Of a stretch of 64,000 nucleotides of DNA, positions 45,893 through 55,458 are shown piece after piece. The notes beneath the pieces are model-generated. The model was not told the DNA's origin, ran no database searches, and saw only the letters and a program-made list of their open reading frames with translations. The first letter of the stretch is position 1. Each line of letters begins with the position of its first letter. The position numbers were made by a program, and so were the translations under genes. The stretch is from NCBI RefSeq assembly GCF_017744555.1, contig NZ_JAGIBD010000012.1, forward strand, positions 62,001 to 126,000, in the 5' to 3' direction. Origin of the DNA: Cellulomonas sp. (GTDB lineage Bacteria; Actinomycetota; Actinomycetes; Actinomycetales; Cellulomonadaceae).

Positions 45893-45955
45893 GACGACCT
45901 CCTCGGCGAAGTATCTCGACGTCAAGATACTTGCCGGACGACCGTCGCGCGAGCA

Positions 45956-46888
45956 TCAGGACGGCGGTCGCACCGCGGCGTCCGTCCGAGCGGGAGCGAC
46001 CCGGCTGCGCCGGAACGGCGCGAGCACCCCGCGGGCGATCTCAGCGGCGCCCCAGTCGGGCACGAACTGGGCGACGACCGCGAGGTTCTGGCGCAGGTAC
46101 AGCAGCGGCATCCGGTCGCGCCACCCGTCGTCCAGGCCCATGACCTCGGCGTACACGTCGAAGAACCGGTCCGACTCTGGCGGGCGCGGCTCGGACCACA
46201 GCATCGCGACGTCGACCTCGCCCCACGTGCGCGACACGGCCGGGTCGACGAGCGCGGGCGTGCCGTCGGCGGTCGCGATGACGTTCGACGACCAGAGGTC
46301 GCCGTGCGTCAGGCACGACGGACGCTCCGGGAGCAGCTCGGGCAGCAGGTCGCAGAGCCGTTCGAGCGCCTTCCGGTCCGACTCGTCGAACGCGGCCTGC
46401 ACCCGGGGCTCGGGCAGCCAGCGCAGCAGCCGGCGACGCGCGAAGAACTCGAACCCGTCGTCCTCCCACGTGTTGTCCTGCGGCTCCAGACCGAGCCACG
46501 TGGTGCGGTGCCACCCGAACCGGCCGCCCTGGGTCGACGTGTGCAGGTGCGCGACGTCGTGCGCGAGCCGCTCCCAGAACTCGGGGGTGTCGGTGCGGGG
46601 CTGCAACGCCTCGAGGACGAGCAGGTCCGGCGTGACGAGGTGGACGTCGGGCGTCCGGACGCCGCCGAGCTCACGCAGCGCGCGCAGGCCGTCCGCCTCG
46701 GCGTCGAAGATGTCGGCGTCGCACGGCTGTGGGGGCGTCTTGACGAACAGGGGCGCGGCAGCCGGGCGGTGCGCCAGGCCGGCGGCGTGGACGACGCCGC
46801 CGTGGACCTCCTCGACCCGTGTGACGTCGGTCAGGCCGGCGTCGTGCAGCCGGCGGAGCAGCAGGTCAGGCGTCGACATGCGGGCCAC
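45956..46888 (-). CDS. Fructosamine/ketosamine-3-kinase family protein
   Basis: ...PLFVKTPPQPCDADIFDAEADGLRALRELGGVRTPDVHLVTPDLLVLEAL...PSCLTHGDLWSSNVIATADGTPALVDPAVSRTWGEVDVAML. Confidence 0.88.
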   Translation of the reverse strand: MARMSTPDLLLRRLHDAGLTDVTRVEEVHGGVVHAAGLAHRPAAAPLFVKTPPQPCDADIFDAEADGLRALRELGGVRTPDVHLVTPDLLVLEALQPRTDTPEFWERLAHDVAHLHTSTQGGRFGWHRTTWLGLEPQDNTWEDDGFEFFARRRLLRWLPEPRVQAAFDESDRKALERLCDLLPELLPERPSCLTHGDLWSSNVIATADGTPALVDPAVSRTWGEVDVAMLWSEPRPPESDRFFDVYAEVMGLDDGWRDRMPLLYLRQNLAVVAQFVPDWGAAEIARGVLAPFRRSRVAPARTDAAVRPPS

Positions 46889-46929
46889 CGTAGCGACGGA
46901 CCCGGCGGGCGCCGAAGGAAATCGACGGA

Positions 46930-47304
46930 TCAGCTGCGGGCAGGGGCCGTGGCGCTGCCGCGCAGGATCGACGTCATCTTCTTGCCGCGCGCGACCTCGT
47001 CGACGAGCTTGTCCATGTACCTGATCTTCTGCATGAGCGGGTCGTCGATCTCCTCGACGCGCATGCCACAGATGACGCCGGTGATGAGCGACGCGTTCGG
47101 GTTGAGCTCAGGAGCCCGCTCGAAGAACGTCTCCAGGTCGATCTCGTCGGCGATCGCCGCCGCCAGGCCCGCGTCGTCATAGCCGGTGAGCCACCTGATG
47201 ACCTCGTCGACCTCGTCGCGGCTGTGGCCCTTGCGCTCGACCTTCGTGACGTACAGCGGGTAGATGCTCGCGAAGCTCATGCCGAAGATGCGGTGCCCGG
47301 CCAT
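46930..47304 (-). CDS. DUF2200 family protein
   Basis: MAGHRIFGMSFASIYPLYVTKVERKGHSRDEVDEVIRWLTGYDDAGLAAAIADEIDLETFFERAPELNPNASLITGVICGMRVEEIDDPLMQKIRYMDKLVDEVARGKKM. Confidence 0.88.
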   Translation of the reverse strand: MAGHRIFGMSFASIYPLYVTKVERKGHSRDEVDEVIRWLTGYDDAGLAAAIADEIDLETFFERAPELNPNASLITGVICGMRVEEIDDPLMQKIRYMDKLVDEVARGKKMTSILRGSATAPARS

Positions 47305-47464
47305 CTCGTCCTCCTCGTCGTGCCGTCCGTCCCAGTGTCCCCCGGCCGTGCCCGGAGAGGGCTTCCCCTGGGAGCCCGCTGTGTGCTGGTGTGGGGACCG
47401 GCCGGCAGGGGGCCGGCCCCGACGCGACCCCACGGGGCGCGTCGCTGCGTGAGGAGGCCCGCCC

Positions 47465-49011
47465 ATGGCGGTACGTCGCACCCTGATCGCACTCGTCTCG
47501 TCCCTCGCCGTCGCAGGCGCGCTCGCGTCACCCGCGGACGCGCACGGCCCAGGCCACGGCCACAGCACCCCGGAAGAGAGGTTCGCCCAGCAGGTCAGCA
47601 CCAAGAACGTCCTCGGCCACCTGGCCGCGCTGCAGAAGATCGCCGACCGCAACGGCGGCAACCGCGCCGCTCTGACGGAGGGCTACGAGCAGAGCGCGCA
47701 GTACGTCGAGAAGACCCTGCGCCGGGCCGGATACACGACCGTGCGCGACCCGTTCTCGTACGACCGCGAGGTCGTCGACACGAACACCCTGACCGAGAAC
47801 TCGCCCGGCAGCGCCGCCTACGAGGTCGACCTCATGGAGTTCTCGCCGAACGCCCCCGCCGGCGGGGTCACCGCCGACCTCGCCGCCCCGACCGACCCGA
47901 TCGGCTGCGTGGCCGACGACTGGGCCGGCGTGGACGCGGCAGGCAAGATCGCCCTGATCAGCCGCGGGACCTGCACGTTCGCCACGAAGGCCACGCTCGC
48001 GGAGGCCGCCGGGGCCGTCGGTGTCGTCGTCTACAACAACGTGGCCGACGCCCAGGTGCTCGGCACGCTCGGCGCCCCGGACCTCGTCACGATCCCCGTC
48101 TCGGGCCTGCGGCAGGCCGACGGGCAGGCGCTCGCGGCCGCGCTCGCCGCCGGTGCCGTCAACGTGACGCTCGACGTGAGCAGCCACACGGAGACCGTCT
48201 CGTCGTTCAACGTCATCGCGGAGACCAGGCAGGGCCGGGACGACAACGTCGTCATGCTCGGTGCGCACCTCGACAGCGTCGAGGAGGGACCGGGCATCAA
48301 CGACAACGGCACCGGGTCAGCGACGATCCTCGAGGTCGCCGTCCAGCTCGCGAAGTCGCACGCCAGGCACCACAACACCGTGCGCTTCGCCTGGTGGGGG
48401 CCGAGGAGGCCGGTCTGGAGGGGTCGACCGAGTACGTCGAGGACCTCGCCGCGCAGCCCGGTGAGCTCGACCGCATCGCGACGTACCTCAACTACGACAT
48501 GGTCGGCTCGCCGAACTACATCATCGGCGTGTACGACGCGGACCAGTCGACGTACGAGGCGCCCGTCGACGTGCCTCCGGGCTCCGCCGAGACCGAGGAC
48601 GTGCTGACGGAGTGGTTCGACAGCCAGGGTCAGCCGTGGGTCGACACCGAGTTCTCCGGACGGTCCGACTACCAGGCGTTCATCCTCAACGGCGTCCCCG
48701 CCTCCGGGCTGTTCACGGGCGCGGACGACATCAAGACCGACGCGGAGGTCGCGCTGTTCGGCGGCACCGCCGGCATCACGCACGACCCGAACTACCACTC
48801 GCCCGGCGACACGTACTCGAACGTCAACCCGACGGCCCTCGGCATCATGACGAAGGCGATCGCGGCGTCGACCTACAGCCTCGCGTGGGACACGTCGGCC
48901 ATCAACGGCGTCTCCGGGCCCGGTACGGGTCACCCGGGCCACGGTCACGGCCACTGGCACGGAAAGCACGTCAAGCCCGAGGACCGCAGCGGGTGGGAGC
49001 GGGCCTCCTGA
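47465..49011 (+). pseudogene. M28-family secreted aminopeptidase interrupted by a 1-nt frameshift (PA domain present)
   Basis: Frame 2 (47465-): MAVRRTLIALVSSLAVAGALASPADAHGPGHGHS...NVVMLGAHLDSVEEGPGINDNGTGSATILEVAVQLAKSHARHHNTVRFAWWG; continues in frame 1 as (A)EEAGLEGSTEYVEDLAAQPGELDRIATYLNYDMVGSPNY...FSGRSDYQAFILNGVPASGLFTG...YHSPGDTYSNVN. Confidence 0.88.
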
Positions 49012-49041
49012 CGTGAGCCGGTCGGTCGTGCTCCCGGCAGG

Positions 49042-49542
49042 TCACTGCCAGACGGTGGCCTGGACGTCCTGCTCGACGGCGGGACGCGGGGGCACGACCG
49101 ACGGCCCCGCCGCGGCGTTGGCGGCCGCGAGGTCGCGCACGTTCTTCTGGACGGCGACCGCGGCGAACAACGACATCGCGAACGCCAGGCCGTAGAACCC
49201 CTTCTCCGACAGGGTCATGCCGGAGTTCACGAGCCCGACCGTGACCATCACGAGCGACGTGAGGACCATCGCCCACGACAGGCCGAGGAAGATCCCGGTC
49301 ACCGGGATGCCCTCGGCGCGGTCGCGGACCGACTTCTGCAGCGCGATCGCCGAGAACAGGCCGAGCAGGAGCGTCGCGAGGTAGAAGCCCTTCTCCGAGT
49401 CCGTCATGCCCGCGTTCCAGAGGCCGATGCCGAACGCGCTCACCGCGATGACGAGGGCGACCCACGAGGCGCCGATGAACGCGGCGGTCGGACGGGCCGG
49501 GACGGGCTGCTGCGACACGGGGGTCTCCCAGGGGGCTGGCAT
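49042..49542 (-). CDS. YiaA/YiaB two-helix domain membrane protein
   Basis: RPTAAFIGASWVALVIAVSAFGIGLWNAGMTDSEKGFYLATLLLGLFSAIALQKSVRDRAEGIP... duplicated as FLGLSWAMVLTSLVMVTVGLVNSGMTLSEKGFYGLAFAMSLFAAVAVQKNVRD. Confidence 0.9.
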   Translation of the reverse strand: MPAPWETPVSQQPVPARPTAAFIGASWVALVIAVSAFGIGLWNAGMTDSEKGFYLATLLLGLFSAIALQKSVRDRAEGIPVTGIFLGLSWAMVLTSLVMVTVGLVNSGMTLSEKGFYGLAFAMSLFAAVAVQKNVRDLAAANAAAGPSVVPPRPAVEQDVQATVWQ

Positions 49543-49626
49543 GCGGTCGGACGAGACGTGACCCCCGATCGTGGCGGCGGCGCCCCTGTTGCGGCAAGCA
49601 CTTCGCCGGAGTGGTCCCTGGTCGGC

Positions 49627-50673
49627 CTAGCGTTCCGCGGCACCCTCGCCCGTGACCCATGCCGGCACCGGCGGCACGGGCCTGCCCTCGGCGAGCGCGG
49701 CGAACCGGCCGAGCAGGATGCCCCACTCGCTGAACCGGGCCCGGTCGGCGACGTTGGCCGTCGTCCACCCGCCGTGCGCGAACCGCACCGTGCAGCCGCC
49801 GTCCGGCCGGCCGCTGAACCGCACGTCGAGCTCGCTCGGGTGCTCGACGTCCTGCGCGAGCGTGAACGTCTGCGCGTACCGGACCGGCGGCTCCCAGGTG
49901 GTGACCGTGCCCCAGCGATACGTGGTCCCGTCCGCGAGCGTCATCGTCACGGGCGCGCCGGCCGCGCCGCCGGCGTCCATGCTCACGAGCCCGCCCGGCG
50001 AGTAGGCGTCGTGCCACCACTCGCCGATCCGCCGCGTGAACGCGTCGAACGCCACGTCGGGGCCGACGGCCAGCTCCTCGACGACCTCGATGGGTGCGGC
50101 GGCCTGCGTGGGGCGCGGCTCGACGGCCGCCGGCAGCGGCTGGTGGAACACGACCCGGTTGTGGAACGGGTCGACGACGACCATGACGCGTCCCCACTCC
50201 TCGGCGCTCACGCCTGGCCGCGCGTAGTCGTAGGGCCGCGCACGCAGCTCGGCGTGCAGCGCGTCGACGTCGACCACCGGGATCAGCGCGGCACCGCCCG
50301 GGCTCGCGTCGCCGTGGTGCTCGCTGAGGTGCAGCACCGCGGACCCGCGGCTGACCTGCGCGTACAGCGGCGAGTGGTCGGCGTGGCCGCCGTGCTCCCA
50401 GTCGAGCCGGAAGCCGAGGAACTCGACGTAGAACTCGACCGCCTTCGCGCGGTCGAAGATCCGCAGGATCGGCACGGCGGGCCCCTCGGCGGGCCGCGCA
50501 CCCCCGCCCTGCTGCCGGGCGGCCAGGGTGTTCCAGTCCCGGGCTCCCCACTGGTGGGCGACGAGCTCGAGCGCCTCGCTGTGCCGGATCGTGACGCCGC
50601 GGGCGGCCAGGTCGTCGCGCAGGCGACGTGCCATCTGCTTGGGCGTGACGGTGCCGTCGGTGATGCCGGTCAT
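49627..50673 (-). CDS. Multidomain glyoxalase/VOC protein with C-terminal SRPBCC (AHSA1-like) domain
   Basis: MTGITDGTVTPKQMARRLRDDLAARGVTIRHSEALELVAHQWGARDWNTLAAR | VPILRIFDRAKAVEFYVEFLGFRLDWEHGG...VVVDPFHNRVVFHQ | EVVEELAVGPDVAFDAFTRRIGEWWHDAYSPGG.... Confidence 0.88.
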   Translation of the reverse strand: MTGITDGTVTPKQMARRLRDDLAARGVTIRHSEALELVAHQWGARDWNTLAARQQGGGARPAEGPAVPILRIFDRAKAVEFYVEFLGFRLDWEHGGHADHSPLYAQVSRGSAVLHLSEHHGDASPGGAALIPVVDVDALHAELRARPYDYARPGVSAEEWGRVMVVVDPFHNRVVFHQPLPAAVEPRPTQAAAPIEVVEELAVGPDVAFDAFTRRIGEWWHDAYSPGGLVSMDAGGAAGAPVTMTLADGTTYRWGTVTTWEPPVRYAQTFTLAQDVEHPSELDVRFSGRPDGGCTVRFAHGGWTTANVADRARFSEWGILLGRFAALAEGRPVPPVPAWVTGEGAAER

Positions 50674-50868
50674 GACGCTGCCTCTCACGGCGGACCTTCC
50701 GCTCGCGCGGATCAGGGGCCTGCGTTGCCTGACGGGTCCGCCCCGCGGTGAGGGCGCATCACGGACAGGTCGGCGGTGCGTGGGCATTCACCGTCCCGGG
50801 GATCCCCGGGTGCAGGCGGCCGGCTGCCCTGGCCACCGCCAGGCTAGACCTGCCACGGGTGCGGCCGT

Positions 50869-51216
50869 CTACCGGGAGGCGCACACGATGCACAGCGCTG
50901 CGGACGGGCGGGCCGCGAGCCGCTCCTCCCCGACGGGTCCACCGCACCGCACGCACACCCCGTACGTCCCGTCGTCGAGGCGGGCGACGGCGGCAGCGTT
51001 CTCCGTCAGGCGCTCGCGCAGGGAGACGACGAGCCCGTGCGTGTGCGACCACTGCTGGGACAGCGTCGACCCCTCCGGATCGTGCTCGTCGTCCGCGTCG
51101 GCGTCGGAGCGGGCGCCGCGCACGTCGTCCTCGGCACGCTCGGCGTCCGCGAGCCGGGCCTCCAGGTCCGCGCGCTCGGCGTCGAGCCGCGTGCGTGCGT
51201 CGTCGTCCGTGGTCAC
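50869..51216 (-). CDS. TraR/DksA family C4 zinc finger protein
   Basis: ...AAVARLDDGTYGVCVRCGGPVGEERLAARPSAALCIVCASR (CxxC...CxxC). Confidence 0.9.
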   Translation of the reverse strand: MTTDDDARTRLDAERADLEARLADAERAEDDVRGARSDADADDEHDPEGSTLSQQWSHTHGLVVSLRERLTENAAAVARLDDGTYGVCVRCGGPVGEERLAARPSAALCIVCASR

Positions 51217-51298
51217 GGGCCGACGCTACGGCGAAGGTCCGACACGCTCACCCGGTCAGGCCGAGCGGCCCGGCGCTCGTCGCCCCCGGGTCGCGGCG

Positions 51299-53173
51299 TC
51301 AGCGGCGGCGGCGCGTGCCGAACAGCGAGCGTGTGATCTCGCGCCCGACCTCGGTCCCCGCCGAGCGCAGCACGGAGGTGAGGATCCCGGTGGCCGCCGT
51401 CGTCGCACGGCGCCGCGCGGCCTCCTCCTCCTTGGCCCGGCGCGCGTCCTCGGTCGCCCGCGCCTTCGCCTCGGCCGCGTCCTGCTTCGCGCGCGCGGCG
51501 GCCTCGGCGGCCACCTGCTTCTCGATGTCGGCGGCGACCTGCTCGTCGTGCGCGGCCTGTGCCGCCTGGGCGGCGCGCTGTTGCAGCAGCTCGTAGGCGG
51601 ACGCCCGGTCGACCGCGGTCCCGTACTTCGCGGCGAACGGCGACGACGCGACGGCGGCTTCCAGCGTGGCGGTCGGGGTGGGTTCCATCGACGACTCGGG
51701 GGCGCGCAGCCGCGTCCACGCGACGGGCGTCGGTGCGCCCTTCTCCGAGAGCACGGTGACGATCGCCTCGCCCGTGCCGAGCGTCGTGAGCACCTCCTCG
51801 AGGTCGTAGTCCGACGTCGGGAACGTGCGGGCGGCCGCGCGCAGGGCCTTCGCGTCGTCGGGAGTGAAGGCCCGCAGGGCGTGCTGGACGCGGTTGCCGA
51901 GCTGGCCGAGCACGTCGGCGGGCACGTCCTTCGGGCTCTGCGTGACGAAGAAGACTCCGACGCCCTTCGACCGGATGAGCCGCACCGTCTGCGTGACCTG
52001 CGACAGGAAGTCGTCGGACGCGTCGTGGAACAGCAGGTGGGCCTCGTCGAAGAAGAACACGAGCTTCGGCTTCTCGGGGTCGCCGACCTCGGGCAGCACC
52101 TGGAACAGCTCCGCGAGCAGCCACATGAGGAACGTCGAGAACAACGCGGGCCGGTCCTGCACGCCCGGCAGCTCCAGGGCCGTGACGACCCCGCGCCCGT
52201 CCGGCGCGACCCGCAGCAGGTCCGCCACGTCGAACGCAGGCTCGCCGAAGAACGCGTCCGCACCCTGGCTCTGCAACGACACGATCTCCCGCAGGATGAC
52301 GCCCGCCGTCGCCGCCGACAGCCCGCCGATGCCCTTGAGCTGCTCCTCGCCCTCGTCGCCCACCAGGAACGCGATCGTCGACTGCAGGTCCTTGAGGTCG
52401 AGCAGGGCCAGCCCCTGGGTGTCGGCCCAGTGCATGATGAGGCCGAGGCTCGACTCCTGGGTCGCGTTGAGGCCGAGCACCTTCGCGAGCAGCAGCGGTC
52501 CGAAGTCCGTGACCGTCGTGCGGACCGGGTTGCCCGTGCCCATGCCGCCGAGCGTGAGCAGCTCGACGGGGTACGCCGTCGGGGTCCAGTCCTGGCCGAG
52601 CGCCTGCGCGCGAGCGGTCAGCTTGTCGCTCGGCGTGCCCGGCGACGCGAGGCCGGACAGGTCGCCCTTGATGTCCGCGACGAACACCGGGACACCCGCC
52701 GCCGACAGGGCCTCCGTCATGCCCTGGAGCGTCTTCGTCTTTCCCGTGCCCGTCGCGCCCGCGACCAGGCCGTGGCGGTTGAGCATCGCCATCGGGAGGC
52801 CGACCTGGGCCGCCGGGACCGGGGTGCCGTCCTCGATGAGGGCACCGAGCGGGAGGGTCGCGCCGGCGAAGGTGTAGCCCTCGGCGACCTGGGTGGCGTG
52901 CGGGGAGAGGGCGACGGGCGGAGCGGGCTGCTCGACGGGTGCGGCCTGCTCGACGGACGGGGCGGGCTGCTCGACGGGTGCGGCCTGCTCGACGGACGGG
53001 GCGGGCTGTTCGACGAGGGGTGGGGCACCCGTGGCCGCGGCCGCCTCGGCGGCGGCGAGCGCGGCTGCGGCGGCGTCGGCCCTCGCCTGGGCTGCCTCGG
53101 CGGCGGCCTGGGCGGCGGCGGCGCGGAGGGCGGCGAGGTCGGCGGACGACGGCGGGACGGCACTGTCCGACAT
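51299..53173 (-). CDS. HerA-like/DUF853 helicase-type ATPase
   Basis: MLNRHGLVAGATGTGKTKTLQGMTEALSAAGVPVFVADIKGDLSGLASPGTPSDKL...KLVFFFDEAHLLFHDASDDFLSQVTQTVRLIRSKGVGVFFVTQSPKDVPADVLGQLGNRVQHALRAFTPDD. Confidence 0.93.
   Translation of the reverse strand: MSDSAVPPSSADLAALRAAAAQAAAEAAQARADAAAAALAAAEAAAATGAPPLVEQPAPSVEQAAPVEQPAPSVEQAAPVEQPAPPVALSPHATQVAEGYTFAGATLPLGALIEDGTPVPAAQVGLPMAMLNRHGLVAGATGTGKTKTLQGMTEALSAAGVPVFVADIKGDLSGLASPGTPSDKLTARAQALGQDWTPTAYPVELLTLGGMGTGNPVRTTVTDFGPLLLAKVLGLNATQESSLGLIMHWADTQGLALLDLKDLQSTIAFLVGDEGEEQLKGIGGLSAATAGVILREIVSLQSQGADAFFGEPAFDVADLLRVAPDGRGVVTALELPGVQDRPALFSTFLMWLLAELFQVLPEVGDPEKPKLVFFFDEAHLLFHDASDDFLSQVTQTVRLIRSKGVGVFFVTQSPKDVPADVLGQLGNRVQHALRAFTPDDAKALRAAARTFPTSDYDLEEVLTTLGTGEAIVTVLSEKGAPTPVAWTRLRAPESSMEPTPTATLEAAVASSPFAAKYGTAVDRASAYELLQQRAAQAAQAAHDEQVAADIEKQVAAEAAARAKQDAAEAKARATEDARRAKEEEAARRRATTAATGILTSVLRSAGTEVGREITRSLFGTRRRR
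52928..53005. repeat. Two tandem 39-bp repeats in the HerA-like gene N-terminal region
   Basis: Two identical units ctgctcgacgggtgcggcctgctcgacggacggggcggg encoding (P)APSVEQAAPVEQ repeats. Confidence 0.9.
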
Positions 53174-53350
53174 GCCGAAATCGTAGGGCCCGCTCCCCCC
53201 GGACGCCTCGGCGGAGAGGGCCGGTGTGACGAGCGGGCGGCCCTCGCACCTCGTCGTGGGCCGGTGTCGCAAGTCGTAAACCTTTAGCGGTCCATCGCGC
53301 ACCGGCGTTCCGCCCCACCTCCACTGACCCCCGCCCTAGCGTCGCGAGTC

Positions 53351-53360
53351 GAAGCGCTTC
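53351..53360. promoter_or_regulatory. Putative LacI-type operator upstream of a secreted glycosidase
   Basis: GAAGCGCTTC perfect 10-bp palindrome 24 nt before the start; resembles LacI-family sugar-operon sites with a central GCGC. Confidence 0.5.
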
Positions 53361-53383
53361 ACCCCTCCCGATTGGAGCCCCCG

Positions 53384-55399
53384 ATGAGAGCACGCAGGGC
53401 AGCGCTGGTCGCCCTCCTCGTCACGACGACAGGTGCCGTCGCCCTCCCCCAGGCCCATGCCGCCGACACCCCGGTCCAGGTCGACGTGGACGTCCGCGCG
53501 GGACTCGCGACCGTCGGCGACGCCGCCGTCGGCGTCAACCACGCCGTCTGGGACTCCGAGCTCGGCACGGACGCCGTCGCCGACCTCCTCAAGGGCGCCG
53601 GCACGCAGGTGATGCGGTACCCCGGCGGGTCGTACTCCGACATCTACCACTGGAAGGACAACACGGCCCCGGGCGGGTACGTCGCCCCGAACACCGACTT
53701 CGACCACTTCATGGCCGGCGTGCAGCGTGCCGGCGGACAGGCGATGGTCATCGCGAACTACGGCACGGGCACGCCGCAGGAGGCGGCGGACTGGGTGCGG
53801 TACGCCAACGTCGAGAAGAAGTACGGCGTGACGTACTGGGAGATCGGCAACGAGATCTACGGCAACGGGCACTACGGGGCGAGCTGGGAGGCCGACGACC
53901 ACCCGGCGAAGACCCCGGCCGAGTACGCGACGAACCTCGTGGAGTTCTCGCGCGCGATGAAGGCCGTCGACCCGACGATCAAGATCGGTGCCGTCCTGAC
54001 GACGCCCGGCAACTGGCCGGACGGGATCGTCGCGGCCGGTGACGCGGGGACGTGGAACCAGGTGGTGCTGTCCATCGCGGCGGCGGACATCGACTTCGCG
54101 ATCCTGCACTGGTACCCGGGCGGCTCGTCTGGCCCGGAGGCGCTCGGCAAGGTCGCGCAGGCGTCGGACATCACGGCGATGACGCGCCGGCTCCTCGACC
54201 GGTACTCGCCGGACCGGCGGATCGGCATCGCGGTCACCGAGATCAACACCGGCTACGGGCAGAACACGCAGCCGGGCGCGCTGTTCGCGGCCGACGTCTA
54301 CGGCTCGCTGCTGGAGAACGGCGTGCTCTCGGTGGACTGGTGGGACGTGCACAACGGCGTCGGCACCGTCTCGACGGTCGCCGGGCAGACCGACTACAAC
54401 GACTTCGGCCTCCTCTCGAGCGGCACGTGCACGGCGGACGGCACCGTCTGCGAGCCGGCGAAGAACACCCCGTTCGGCCCGTACTACGGGCTCTCGCTCG
54501 TCTCGAAGCTGGCTCGGCCGGGTGCGCAGTTCGTCCGCGCCGCCAGCTCGGACCCGCTCGTCAAGGTGCACGCCGCGCGCCAGCCGAACGGCGACCTCGC
54601 CGTCCTGCTGACCAACGAGGACCCCGACGCCGCCCGCACCGTCGCGCTGAGCTACGCCGGCTACTCCCCGGCCGCCACCGCGAAGGTCTACAGCCACGGC
54701 AACGGCGACACGGCGATCGCGACGTCGTCAGGCAGCGGCACCAGCCGCACCCTGCCGCCGTACTCGCTCACCGTCCTGGTGCTGCACCCGACGTCGACGG
54801 CCGCCGCTCCGGCCGCACCCGGCCAGCCGGTCGCGTCGGCCGTCACCGCCCGCGACGCCACCATCTCGTGGCCCGCGGCGACCGGCGGCACGAAGTACGA
54901 GGTCCACCGGCAGGTCGGCGCGCGCAGCGAGCAGTGGGGCGAGACCACCGGCACGTCGTTCACGGTGCACAACCTCACCGCCGCGACCACGTACACCGTC
55001 AACGTGATCACGCGCGACGGCGCAGGCCGCGTCTCGTGGGCGTCAACGCCGCTCACGTTCACGACCGGCACGCCCGACCCGGCCGCCTGCGCGGTGACGT
55101 TCACCGACGCCAACGACTGGGGCAACGGCTACGTCGGCAGCATCGACATCACCAACACCGGCAAGGAGCCCGTCGCCACCTGGACGCTCCGGTTCACCTG
55201 GCCGACCGGCTGGCAGCAGCTCAACAGCGGCTGGAACGGCGACTGGGCGCAGTCGGGCAGCACGGTGACGGTGAGCAACGCGACCGCCCCGCTCGCTCCG
55301 GGCGCCACGGTGAACGTCGGGTTCGTCGGCTCCTACCAGGGCCCGAACGTGCTCCCGGGCCTGTTCACCCTCAACGGCAAGACCTGCACGACCCGCTGA
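53384..55399 (+). CDS. Secreted glycoside hydrolase with FnIII and CBM2 domains (arabinofuranosidase-like fold)
   Basis: Signal peptide MRARRAALVALLVTTTGAVALPQAHA; VMRYPGGSYSDIYHWKDN...YGVTYWEIGNEIYGN (E of catalytic pair); FnIII APGQPVASAVTARDATISWPAATGG; CBM2 CAVTFTDANDWGNGYVGSIDITNTGKEPVATWTLRFTWPTGWQQLNSGWNGDWAQ. Confidence 0.9.
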   Translation: MRARRAALVALLVTTTGAVALPQAHAADTPVQVDVDVRAGLATVGDAAVGVNHAVWDSELGTDAVADLLKGAGTQVMRYPGGSYSDIYHWKDNTAPGGYVAPNTDFDHFMAGVQRAGGQAMVIANYGTGTPQEAADWVRYANVEKKYGVTYWEIGNEIYGNGHYGASWEADDHPAKTPAEYATNLVEFSRAMKAVDPTIKIGAVLTTPGNWPDGIVAAGDAGTWNQVVLSIAAADIDFAILHWYPGGSSGPEALGKVAQASDITAMTRRLLDRYSPDRRIGIAVTEINTGYGQNTQPGALFAADVYGSLLENGVLSVDWWDVHNGVGTVSTVAGQTDYNDFGLLSSGTCTADGTVCEPAKNTPFGPYYGLSLVSKLARPGAQFVRAASSDPLVKVHAARQPNGDLAVLLTNEDPDAARTVALSYAGYSPAATAKVYSHGNGDTAIATSSGSGTSRTLPPYSLTVLVLHPTSTAAAPAAPGQPVASAVTARDATISWPAATGGTKYEVHRQVGARSEQWGETTGTSFTVHNLTAATTYTVNVITRDGAGRVSWASTPLTFTTGTPDPAACAVTFTDANDWGNGYVGSIDITNTGKEPVATWTLRFTWPTGWQQLNSGWNGDWAQSGSTVTVSNATAPLAPGATVNVGFVGSYQGPNVLPGLFTLNGKTCTTR

Positions 55400-55409
55400 C
55401 CGGGTGACC

Positions 55410-55436
55410 AGGGGGCGCGGCGGGTCCGCGCCCCCT
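55410..55436 (+). terminator. Terminator hairpin after the glycoside hydrolase
   Basis: AGGGGGCGCGG-cgggt-CCGCGCCCCCT perfect 11-bp arms, 11 nt past the stop. Confidence 0.75.
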
Positions 55437-55458
55437 GCTCCGCCCCTACCCTGCGGCA

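Noticed and set aside
51213-53393. 726-aa minus-strand alternative frame over the HerA-like gene
   Set aside because: Alternative frame of the real HerA-like CDS; Arg/Gly/His-rich and without motifs.
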